A stretch of 23,147 bases of DNA from the NCBI GenBank assembly GCA_046094505.1, contig JBJTHN010000031.1, forward strand, positions 1 to 23,147, given 5' to 3'. Shown in pieces: positions 16,311 through 22,891 of this stretch. The DNA comes from RFTU01 sp046094505. GTDB taxonomy: Bacteria > Pseudomonadota > Gammaproteobacteria > Burkholderiales > Burkholderiaceae_C. The translations under genes and the position numbers were made by a program. The notes under the pieces were generated by a model. That model worked only from the letters and a program-made list of their open reading frames with translations, made no database searches and was not told the DNA's origin. Every line of letters begins with the position of its first letter. The stretch's first letter is position 1.

Positions 16311-18261
16311 AGGTGGTAAGTGGGACTGCGGTGGGAGATTCAGAGGACGACGTTCGGGATGCGAGGTAGCCGCGCCAGCCCCCATGGGCGCTCACATCGG
16401 GCGCGCCTTTGAGGGCATGGGCCTCGCACAGGAAACCATGCACCGTGCGACCGTCCTCGAGTTCGATGGATCCCAGCCCGAGTGGCGCGGAAATCAACGC
16501 AAGAAAGGAACCGATTGCGGACTGCGGCATGTCCCAGACCTCCACCTCTATGGACATGCCGCCTTCGGCCACGCGTTGCAAGCCTGGCTTGAGGGGCACG
16601 GTGCCGGGTAGGGCATACAGGCGGTAGCGCGGAGCCGTTCGGGCACGGCACTGCAGCGTGGCGCCGCGCTCCAGGAGCTGACCGTTCAAGGGTAGACCGC
16701 TGAGGTGGGCCCCCACCACGGCGATCGCCAGGGTGGCGCTGGTAGCGGGCTGCGGATAGACGGCCTCAGCGCCGGCAGTCGGGTTTTCCTTTGGCGCAGC
16801 GACCTCTCCAGCCGCGCGGGCCCTAAGCGTCGACGAATGACGTCGGTTACTGGCCCCCATCGGCAGGTTACAAGCGTCTTGCCAACGAGCACCCCAATCG
16901 ACCAACGCCGCATCGAAGTGAGCAGGTGCGATGAATGTGACACCGAAGGGCAGCCCTTGAGCGGTGGTGACAGCGGGAACTGCCAGCGCGCACCAACCCA
17001 GCAGATTCACGAAGTTGGTATAAGTACCCAGCTGGGAATTCACGCCTACTGCATCGGCCGCAACTTCGGTGAAGGTCGGGTGGCGCGGTGCGGTGGGCGC
17101 CATCAACACATCAACCTGGTCGAACAGCGCCTGGGAGGGCGCACGCAGTTGCTGAAGCCTGTACTGCGCTCGGAATGCATCCACGGCTCGCTGACCCTCG
17201 GCTTTGCGCACCACGGTGGCCACGGTGGGGTCGATCACATCGGGCCGTTCACGCAGCCAGGTCTCCAGAATGGCGTATCGCTCGGCTACCCAGGGGCCCT
17301 CGTAGAGCAATTGAGCGACTTCATGCAGAACGCCGAAATCGAGCTCAACCAGTTCGACGCCCAGGCTCCCCACCTGCGCGCAGGCGGTACGCCACGCCGC
17401 GTCGTAGCCGTCCTCTTCGCGCACCCTAGGCTCCTTCGGTACACCGATACGCATGGGACGGCCGGGCGCTGCACCACGCCGAACCTGTAGATGCGATGGG
17501 CCCGACTCGAAGCGGCTGTATTCATCGCGGGCGTCAGGACCTTCAATGACCGCCAGCACACGGCCCGCATCATCAACGGTGGAGGCAAAGATGGACACAC
17601 AGTCCAGCGTGCGACAGGCCGGTAACACGCCAGCCGTGCTGACGCGCCCCGGCGTCGGCTTGAGTCCCACAATCTGATTGAAGCCAGCAGGAACACGGCC
17701 CGACCCGGCCGTATCGGTGCCCAAGGAGAAGACCACATCGCCGCGCGCCACGGACACGGCCGAACCCGAGCTGGACCCCCCGCTGATACGGTTGGAGTCG
17801 AACACACTGGCCGGCGCGCCATGTGGGCTGCGCGTTCCGACGAGCCCAGTTGCGAATTGATCGAGATTGGTTTTCCCGATCAGCACCGCACCCGCATCGA
17901 GCAGCCGGCGCACCACAGTAGCGCACTCCGCCGGCATCATGTGATGCGCTGGACAGGCGGCCGTGGTGGGCCAGCCTTCGACATCGATGTTGTCTTTGAC
18001 GGCAAATGGGACGCCGAACAGGGGCATCCGGATCAGCAACTCGCGCTTGGCTTGCGCCGTTTCGCAGGCCGTCATGAGTGCATCCAACTCAGCTCCGCGT
18101 GCGGCCACCACCTGCGGAGGAACCCGCGCAATCCATACCGGTGCAGGGCTGGACGCTGCCACCCGCTCTGCAAGGGACATGAGCAGGTCACAAGCCCGCG
18201 CGCCTTCTGTGTAGGCTTGCCGCCAATCTTCGAGGGTCAGGAGCGTGTGGTCGCTGCGCAT
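16309..18261 (-). CDS. atzF: Allophanate hydrolase
   Basis: The product hydrolyses allophanate to ammonia and CO2 (EC 3.5.1.54), the last step for biuret and carboxybiuret nitrogen. It has 650 residues against about 605 for the classical AtzF. The N-terminal amidase domain has the triad Lys89 (GVPFAVKDNID), Ser163 (ISGGSSSGSAVSVA) and Ser187 (GTDTAGSGRVPAG), with spacing 74 and 24 as in AtzF of Pseudomonas ADP (Lys91, Ser165, Ser189). Near its end LGWCALAVPA and LPFGVTFIAPA are typical of allophanate hydrolases. After an unusually long, low-complexity linker (about 485-525), a C-terminal allophanate hydrolase domain follows: AVVGAHLSGLPLNGQLLERG, YRLYALPG and SIELEDGRTVHGFLCE. The start MRSDHTLL is the first after the sigma-54-like promoter at 18299-18315. 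There is no sign of a linked urea carboxylase gene. Confidence 0.94.
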   Translation of the reverse strand: MRSDHTLLTLEDWRQAYTEGARACDLLMSLAERVAASSPAPVWIARVPPQVVAARGAELDALMTACETAQAKRELLIRMPLFGVPFAVKDNIDVEGWPTTAACPAHHMMPAECATVVRRLLDAGAVLIGKTNLDQFATGLVGTRSPHGAPASVFDSNRISGGSSSGSAVSVARGDVVFSLGTDTAGSGRVPAGFNQIVGLKPTPGRVSTAGVLPACRTLDCVSIFASTVDDAGRVLAVIEGPDARDEYSRFESGPSHLQVRRGAAPGRPMRIGVPKEPRVREEDGYDAAWRTACAQVGSLGVELVELDFGVLHEVAQLLYEGPWVAERYAILETWLRERPDVIDPTVATVVRKAEGQRAVDAFRAQYRLQQLRAPSQALFDQVDVLMAPTAPRHPTFTEVAADAVGVNSQLGTYTNFVNLLGWCALAVPAVTTAQGLPFGVTFIAPAHFDAALVDWGARWQDACNLPMGASNRRHSSTLRARAAGEVAAPKENPTAGAEAVYPQPATSATLAIAVVGAHLSGLPLNGQLLERGATLQCRARTAPRYRLYALPGTVPLKPGLQRVAEGGMSIEVEVWDMPQSAIGSFLALISAPLGLGSIELEDGRTVHGFLCEAHALKGAPDVSAHGGWRGYLASRTSSSESPTAVPLTT

Positions 18262-18278
18262 GGTTTTGGTGCACTCAC

Positions 18279-18288
18279 TGGTATACAA
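18279..18288. promoter_or_regulatory. Candidate GntR/FCD operator at the atzF promoter
   Basis: On the minus strand the site reads TTGTATACCA. It matches 9 of 10 positions of the palindrome TTGTATACAA, which many FCD-type GntR regulators bind. Its upstream edge coincides with the predicted sigma-54 start point (about 18288) and it ends 17 nt before the atzF start codon. A bound repressor here would block initiation or promoter escape. The regulator encoded at 560-1246 is the natural candidate, but this is inference. Confidence 0.5.
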
Positions 18289-18298
18289 GCAGGAGTAC

Positions 18299-18315
18299 AG
18301 CAAGACCTGTGCCTA
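18299..18315 (-). promoter_or_regulatory. Sigma-54 (-24/-12) promoter candidate for the atzF operon
   Basis: The minus strand reads AGGCACAGGTCTTGCT against the consensus TGGCACRNNNNTTGCW, with one mismatch (first T). The GG and GC dinucleotides are separated by exactly 10 nt. Transcription would start near 18288 and leave a leader of about 27 nt. Sigma-54 promoters commonly serve NtrC-controlled nitrogen genes, which fits this operon. No upstream activator site was identified with confidence. Confidence 0.65.
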
Positions 18316-18341
18316 TGCCGTTGATAGAGCCCCTCGGCCGA

Positions 18342-19313
18342 TCAGCGTCGTTTGGCTTGCGCGGTGGTCCCCAATTTCACCATTGGCTTGGGAGGGCGAA
18401 TGGCCGGCTCTGCGGCCAACGGCGACCAGACTTCTGCCACTGAAGCCGTGTCCTGCACACCCCTGCCCTGTGCCTGCGCGGCATCGTAGATTTGTCCGCA
18501 GGCGTTGAGCAGCGGCAGCGCACACGATACCGATTCAGCCATCTGGCCAATGACCTTCATGTCCTTCTGCCAGAGCTCGATCTTCATCGTCGCCGGTTCG
18601 TATTCGCGGCGAACCATCATGGGCATGCGCAGGCGCATGAGACCGGTACCGATGTAGGGGCTGTGTCCGATATGGTCAAGTGCCACTTGCGGGTGGAGCC
18701 CCATCGCGCGGCACAGCGCAACCATTTCGGCACAGGCCACGTTGTAGATGCCCACGAGGTGGTTGGCGGCGATCTTGAGCTTGATACCGTCCCCCACGGC
18801 GCCCACCCGCGGTGCCTTCAGCGTGAACGCCGAAACGATGGAAGCGGCTTGCCTGCAAGCCGCCACCGGACCGCTGAGGTACATGATCCAGGTTTGTTCG
18901 GGCGCCGGCGTTGCGGTGCCGCTGATGGGAGCATCGAGCATCTGGCGGCCTTGGCGTTTGAAAGCACGAGCGGCGGCGAGTTTGTCGGCGAGCGGCAGCG
19001 TGCTGGTTTCCAACACGATCTGGCCCCCATGGCGCGGTGGTACACAGGCCAGTTCCTCGACCACCGCATGAAGCGCGGCCGCGCTGGGCAATGAGAGGAT
19101 CAGAAGATCGGCATTCTTCGCCACCTCGGCGTTTGAGCCAGGCAGTTCAACACCCAAGCGCGCGCAGCGGCGGCGCATCGCAGCCAGCGGGTCATGCCCA
19201 TAGACCTCGGTGCCCTGCGCCTTCAATGAGCGAGCCATCAGGTGGCCCATGATGCCCAGGCCGATCACGCCAACCGATGCGGCGGCTTGTGGGGACAGCC
19301 GGCCCTGGTTCAT
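18342..19313 (-). CDS. NAD(P)-dependent oxidoreductase of the 3-hydroxyisobutyrate dehydrogenase family
   Basis: This is a cytoplasmic 323-residue beta-hydroxyacid dehydrogenase-like protein. The Rossmann motif is GVIGLGIMG (about residues 15-23). The catalytic Lys180 and Asn184 are seen in GDGIKLKIAANHLVG. The substrate-binding loop DAPISGTATPAPEQTWIMYL departs from the usual DAPVSGG-GA-GTL pattern, so the substrate is probably not a standard one. Relatives include tartronate semialdehyde reductase, which acts in allantoin-to-glycerate metabolism, but no glyoxylate carboligase is seen here. The start at 19313 overlaps the deacetylase-like gene stop by 4 nt. It is the third gene of the racemase block, separated from atzF by an 80-nt promoter-bearing gap. 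Confidence 0.85.
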   Translation of the reverse strand: MNQGRLSPQAAASVGVIGLGIMGHLMARSLKAQGTEVYGHDPLAAMRRRCARLGVELPGSNAEVAKNADLLILSLPSAAALHAVVEELACVPPRHGGQIVLETSTLPLADKLAAARAFKRQGRQMLDAPISGTATPAPEQTWIMYLSGPVAACRQAASIVSAFTLKAPRVGAVGDGIKLKIAANHLVGIYNVACAEMVALCRAMGLHPQVALDHIGHSPYIGTGLMRLRMPMMVRREYEPATMKIELWQKDMKVIGQMAESVSCALPLLNACGQIYDAAQAQGRGVQDTASVAEVWSPLAAEPAIRPPKPMVKLGTTAQAKRR

Positions 19314-20266
19314 GCGCCGCCCGCAAGGCCAGCAGCGCCCAAAACCCGCTGGGCTTCCCGGCAGATTTCCCCTGGGGTGCTCACCCAAACCCCCGTGCCC
19401 TGCATCGAGGCTTGACCGGTTCGCACTTGCGCCTGTGCAATGTGCGTCAGCGCTCGCCGCAGGTGCCTCAAGCGATAGGGCTGCCCCACGATGTAGGGGT
19501 GCAAGGCAATGCCCATCACCAGGGCCTGACGCTTAGACTGTTCGAGCATCTCGTCGAACTGGTCGATGATCATCTGCGCGAAATCCTTGGCGTCCATTTG
19601 GCGGGCCATGATCATCGGGATGTCATTGAGCTCTTGTGGGTAGGGCATGGACCACAGCACCTGACCGCTGCGCGTGCGCATGGGCACGGGCTGGTCGTCG
19701 TGGCACCAGTTGAGGCTGTAGGTGTAACCGGTTTCGGCCAGCAAATCGGGCGTGCTGTGGCTTTCGCTGATCCAGGGGGACAACCAACCTTGCGCGGCTT
19801 GGCCACTCTTGGCCAGCATCCTGGCTCGGCAATCCACCAGCAGTTGGCGCTCTTGCTCTTGCGGCCATACGCCTTGCCGTTCAGCATTGGTGTGGCCATG
19901 GCCCACGAGTTCATCGCCCCGCGCCACGCACGCGGCCACCAGTTCAGGGCAATGGTCGTACAGCGCGGTGTTGATAAGCGCAGCTGCAGGCAGCTTCAAT
20001 TCATCCAACAGTTCCAGGCAGCGCCACGCGCCCACACGGTTGCCGTATTCGCGCCAGCTGTAGTTCAGAACATCCGGTTGTGGCGAGGCCGGGCCCAGCA
20101 TGGCACCCAACCCCTCGCCGAACGCAAAGTGTTCGTGATTGACCGCCAGATAAACTGCAAGGCCAGCGCCACCGGGCCAACGCCAGTAGGGCCGCTGGGT
20201 GATGGCTTGATAGGGAAAGCGGCCGTGGTCGGGGAGTAGGCCGGTGTAGGGAGGCGAGGTGGTCAT
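19310..20266 (-). CDS. Polysaccharide deacetylase / allantoinase-like (PuuE-related) protein
   Basis: This is a 318-residue protein of the NodB/polysaccharide deacetylase superfamily. It shows the pattern of the allantoinase-like branch: ITQRPYWRWPGGAGLAVYLA, NHEHFAFGEG, NYSWREYGNRVGAWRCLELL, ELVGHGHTNAERQG, GWLSPWISESHSTPDLLAETGY and MGIALHPYIVGQPYRLRHLRR. The classic NodB T-F-DDG motif is not evident. Relatives such as PuuE open cyclic ureides (allantoin), so hydrolysis of a ring C-N bond is plausible here, but the substrate is not known. No signal peptide is seen, which argues against a cell-wall role. An alternative start at 20308 exists; 20266 is preferred because homology begins just after it. 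Confidence 0.82.
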   Translation of the reverse strand: MTTSPPYTGLLPDHGRFPYQAITQRPYWRWPGGAGLAVYLAVNHEHFAFGEGLGAMLGPASPQPDVLNYSWREYGNRVGAWRCLELLDELKLPAAALINTALYDHCPELVAACVARGDELVGHGHTNAERQGVWPQEQERQLLVDCRARMLAKSGQAAQGWLSPWISESHSTPDLLAETGYTYSLNWCHDDQPVPMRTRSGQVLWSMPYPQELNDIPMIMARQMDAKDFAQMIIDQFDEMLEQSKRQALVMGIALHPYIVGQPYRLRHLRRALTHIAQAQVRTGQASMQGTGVWVSTPGEICREAQRVLGAAGLAGGA

Positions 20267-20372
20267 GGTGGTTTGCAGCGAGTAGTGGAGATCGACACGG
20301 CCCGTCATAGCGGAACCATGGGAGCGCCGGATCGTTGATTCGAACCCATGCGCTGGTGCATCCCGTTCTTGG

Positions 20373-20388
20373 TGCTTGAAATCAAGCA
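20373..20388. repeat. 16-bp inverted repeat across the racemase stop codon
   Basis: TGCTTGAAATCAAGCA has perfect 7-bp arms and spans the stop codon of the racemase-like gene at 20382. On the minus strand it is not followed by a T tract, so it is not a clear terminator. The 115-nt gap that follows (20267-20381) shows no convincing promoter. A role in mRNA stability, or chance, is possible. Confidence 0.4.
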
Positions 20389-21116
20389 GCAGGTGACGAG
20401 CGCCCCATGACGGGGAACCATCGCACCAATTCAGGGCGCGGGGATGCGGCGGGAAGTGGCGGCGGCGTAGAACCATCCAGCAACACGCGTAGGCCGGCCT
20501 CCACGCTGTCGATCAACGGGACCGGCGACTCTTCTTGCAGCCGCAAGGCCCAACCCGCCAAGCCAGCACCGCCGATGATGATGGACTTCGCGCCGCTGGC
20601 AGCCGCGTGACGCACGGCGCGGCTGAGGTGTTCACGCGCCAGGACGGGATCGGCCAGCATCTGCGCGCCGGTGGGCGTCATGGTCTCGATGTGAACCAGG
20701 CTGGATCCATAGCCCAGTGCGAGGGCCAGGCGCATGAGCATGGGCTTCCAACGCTGGCCACCCGTGACGACGGCGAAAGGCCCGTGGACCGCAGCCTCGA
20801 TGAAGGCGGCTTCCGCCAAGCCGGTGACGGGCACTTCACTGTGTTCGCGCAGGGCAAACAAGCCTGGGTCACCGAAGCAGCCGATGAGCACCGCGTCAGC
20901 GTGAGGCTCATCAGCCCAGACTTGAAGCACCGCGCACGCAGCCACCGCGTGGCTGCTTTCGCATCCGATGTATGGCGCACCGTAGGTGGCCGTGCGTGCA
21001 TGCAACTGAGTACCCTGTGGCAACAGGGGCCGTAGGTGCGACTGCAGGCGGGCTGTAACCGTCGCCGTCGTGTTGGGGTTGATCAACAGGATGCGCTGAG
21101 GCGTGGTGGGTTTCAT
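20382..21116 (-). CDS. Asp/Glu/hydantoin racemase-family protein lacking the second catalytic Cys
   Basis: This is a cytoplasmic 244-residue protein of the Asp/Glu racemase superfamily, closest in plan to hydantoin and allantoin racemases. Shared blocks are RILLINPNTTATVTARL, YIGCESSHAV, AVLIGCFGDPGLFALRE and PVTGLAEAAFIEA. The first catalytic Cys is present (Cys80). The second motif reads IIIGGAGLAG, so the usual Cys of the GCAG motif is Gly183. A normal two-base racemisation is therefore unlikely, and a one-sided reaction (decarboxylase, isomerase or hydrolase-like) or a binding role is possible. The start MKPTTPQ is fixed by the conserved RILLINPN just after it. It is the first gene of the leftward block, divergent from the Bug receptor gene. 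Confidence 0.82.
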   Translation of the reverse strand: MKPTTPQRILLINPNTTATVTARLQSHLRPLLPQGTQLHARTATYGAPYIGCESSHAVAACAVLQVWADEPHADAVLIGCFGDPGLFALREHSEVPVTGLAEAAFIEAAVHGPFAVVTGGQRWKPMLMRLALALGYGSSLVHIETMTPTGAQMLADPVLAREHLSRAVRHAAASGAKSIIIGGAGLAGWALRLQEESPVPLIDSVEAGLRVLLDGSTPPPLPAASPRPELVRWFPVMGRSSPAA

Positions 21117-21129
21117 CGGTCTGCAGGTG

Positions 21130-21146
21130 AGCAAGTCGTGTTCCAG
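21130..21146 (-). promoter_or_regulatory. Sigma-54-like element facing the racemase gene
   Basis: The minus strand reads CTGGAACACGACTTGCT, one mismatch from YTGGCACRNNNNTTGCW, with correct 10-nt GG-to-GC spacing. The predicted start point, near 21119, is only about 3 nt before the racemase ATG at 21116. The mRNA would be nearly leaderless for that gene, which lowers confidence. It could still drive the genes further downstream. Confidence 0.4.
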
Positions 21147-21147
21147 C

Positions 21148-21164
21148 TTGGCACAGTTCCTGCG
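21148..21164 (+). promoter_or_regulatory. Sigma-54-like promoter for the Bug/TctC receptor gene
   Basis: The plus strand reads TTGGCACAGTTCCTGCG. It has a perfect TTGGCAC -24 element, correct spacing and a CTGC in place of TTGC. The start would fall near 21175, giving a leader of about 51 nt before ATG 21226. It lies 1 bp from the opposing element at 21130-21146, so both cannot be occupied at once. Confidence 0.5.
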
Positions 21165-21170
21165 AACTGT
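21153..21170. promoter_or_regulatory. 18-bp palindrome in the divergent promoter region
   Basis: ACAGTTCCTGCGAACTGT has perfect 7-bp arms around CTGC. It overlaps the -12 part of the rightward sigma-54-like promoter and is a good operator candidate for a dimeric regulator. It is unlike the TTGTATACCA site upstream of atzF, so a different regulator may be involved. Confidence 0.5.
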
Positions 21171-21191
21171 CGGCGATGTGTGTTCAACCCC

Positions 21192-21210
21192 ACCCTTTGA
21201 ATTGAAGGGT
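21192..21210 (+). promoter_or_regulatory. Inverted repeat in the leader of the Bug receptor gene
   Basis: ACCCTT and AAGGGT form perfect 6-bp arms around a 7-nt loop. The repeat ends 5 nt before the AGGAA ribosome-binding site of the gene at 21226. In RNA it would make a small hairpin that might tune translation. It could also be a DNA operator. Confidence 0.4.
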
Positions 21211-21225
21211 CTTCTAGGAATCGCC

Positions 21226-22206
21226 ATGAAGCGTCGTCACGTTCTAGCGGCTGGTGCCGCGCTGCTGTCCAGCCCATCCTGGGTGTCTGCGCAATCGGCT
21301 TGGCCCAGTCGTGGGCCCGTCAAGCTGGTGGCCCAATTCCCACCGGGTGGCTTGGTGGATACCGTGTCGCGCCTGATTGCGCCTCACCTGTCGCAGGCGC
21401 TGGGGCAGACCGTGATTGTGGAAAACCGCCCTGGCGCAGGCGGGCTGATCGGCACCGACTTTGTGTCCAAACAGCCGGCCGACGGCTACACCCTGTTGGT
21501 GAGCCACGCCAGCGTTCACATCTACGCTGCAGCCACGCGCAGCTCCATGCCCTTCGATGCGGTGGCCGACTTCACCCACATGGCGATGCTGGTGGAAGCG
21601 CCCATGGTGCTGCTGGTTCGAGGCAATTCGCCCTTTACCTCGCTGGGCCAATACGTGACCACCGCGAGAACCAAGCCCGTTCGCTATGGCACCTCGGGCA
21701 TTGGCAGTGCCAACCACTTGTTCGGAGAGATGCTCAAGCTCGAAGGCAAGGCACCCGAGCACGACCATGTGCCCTACCAGGGCAGCGCACCGGCCATGCA
21801 GGATCTGCTGTCGGGTCAGATCGATGGGCTCTTCGACCCCATCACCACCAATGTGGCGCAGCTCAAGGCGGGCTCGCTGCGCGCCCTGGCCATTTCCACG
21901 CCGCAGCGCCTGGCCGCCTTCCCCAACATCCCCACATTCGCCGAGCAAGGCTTCCCCTCGATGACGGGCTCACAGTGGCTCGGCTTGTCGGGTCCCAAGA
22001 ACTTGCCCGCGCCCATTGCACAGCGCTTGGCCACGCTGATGCCGGAGATTCTGAAAAGGCCCGATGTGGCCGCACGCCTGGAAGATCTTCAGACCCTGCC
22101 GCGCGCCACGCCGGTGCTGGGTGACGACTTCGTAAAGGTGATCCGCTCACAGATCGACACCTGGTCGGCTGTGGCCAAGCGGGCCAATGTACAGGTGGTG
22201 GTGTAA
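21226..22206 (+). CDS. Bug/TctC-family tripartite tricarboxylate transporter receptor
   Basis: This is a periplasmic solute receptor of 326 residues. The signal peptide begins MKRRHVLAAGAALLSS, with twin arginines and a likely cut after VSA (residue 22). The mature part has the family signatures PVKLVAQFPPGGLVDTVSR, GQTVIVENRPGAGGLIGTDF, KQPADGYTLLVSHAS and PYQGSAPAMQDLLSGQID. Bug receptors bind small carboxylates or other organic molecules. No TctA/TctB membrane genes are in the window, so it is an orphan receptor of the kind common in Burkholderiales. The frame is open upstream, but the AGGAA site at 21216-21220 and the signal peptide fix the start at 21226. It is divergent from the racemase gene and followed by the flavin reductase. 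Confidence 0.92.
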   Translation: MKRRHVLAAGAALLSSPSWVSAQSAWPSRGPVKLVAQFPPGGLVDTVSRLIAPHLSQALGQTVIVENRPGAGGLIGTDFVSKQPADGYTLLVSHASVHIYAAATRSSMPFDAVADFTHMAMLVEAPMVLLVRGNSPFTSLGQYVTTARTKPVRYGTSGIGSANHLFGEMLKLEGKAPEHDHVPYQGSAPAMQDLLSGQIDGLFDPITTNVAQLKAGSLRALAISTPQRLAAFPNIPTFAEQGFPSMTGSQWLGLSGPKNLPAPIAQRLATLMPEILKRPDVAARLEDLQTLPRATPVLGDDFVKVIRSQIDTWSAVAKRANVQVVV

Positions 22207-22246
22207 GCGAAATCCCATGGCGGACCGGTGCGCGAGAATGCACCTG

Positions 22247-22891
22247 ATGACCGAAGTCGACTTCCGCGAACTGCCCGCCTACCCGCGCTACAAGTTGATG
22301 GCCAGCCTGATCGTGCCGCGGCCAATTGCGCTGGTCACCACCTTGAGTGAAAGCGGCGTGGTGAATGCCGCGCCGTTTTCCATGTTCAACATGGTGGGCG
22401 AAGACCCGCCGCTGGTGATGATCAGCTTGAACCGGCTGAAGGACGGACGCCTGAAGGACACGGCGGCGAACATCTTGCGCACCGGAGAGTTCGTGGTGCA
22501 CATCGCCGACAACCCGATCGGCCAGCAGATGCATGACTGCGGCCACGCCTTCCCTCCCGAGGTGAGCGAGGCGGAGGCCGTGGGTTTCACCACCGCAGCG
22601 TCACACACGGTTAAGCCGCCGCGCATTTCACAGGCGCCGGTGGCCTTCGAATGTGTGCTCCACGAAACGATGGAGACCGAGAGCCGATATGTGTTCTTTG
22701 GTCGCGTGCAATGGATGACCGCTCGCGCAGGCCTGATCGACACCGAACGGTGGCGGGTGAACTTGCGTGACTACCATCCGGTGGCGCGCTTCGGAGCGAG
22801 TTTTTACATCCGGTGCGAAGAGCGGTTCGCCATGGCTGCAACGTCTGTCGATTCGGTGTCGCTCACCGAAACTCCGATCGACCGTCTCTGA
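22247..22891 (+). CDS. Flavin reductase-like domain protein (FMN-binding split barrel)
   Basis: This is a cytoplasmic protein of about 214 residues in the flavin reductase-like family. Landmarks are LMASLIVPRPIALVTTLSES, NAAPFSMFNMVGEDPPLVMI, DTAANILRTGEFVVHIAD and FFGRVQWM. Such proteins bind FMN and often supply reduced flavin to a monooxygenase, or act on the substrate by themselves. No partner oxygenase is in the window. It lies about 40 nt after the Bug receptor gene and is probably co-transcribed with it. The start is uncertain: ATG codons at 22217, 22238 and 22247 are all in frame, and 22247 (MTEVDFRELP) is chosen because homology begins there. Confidence 0.85.
   Translation: MTEVDFRELPAYPRYKLMASLIVPRPIALVTTLSESGVVNAAPFSMFNMVGEDPPLVMISLNRLKDGRLKDTAANILRTGEFVVHIADNPIGQQMHDCGHAFPPEVSEAEAVGFTTAASHTVKPPRISQAPVAFECVLHETMETESRYVFFGRVQWMTARAGLIDTERWRVNLRDYHPVARFGASFYIRCEERFAMAATSVDSVSLTETPIDRL

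Noticed and set aside
16309..18261. Glutamyl-tRNA amidotransferase GatA as identity
   Set aside because: The C-terminal allophanate hydrolase domain, the AtzF-like triad spacing and the neighbours all favour AtzF.
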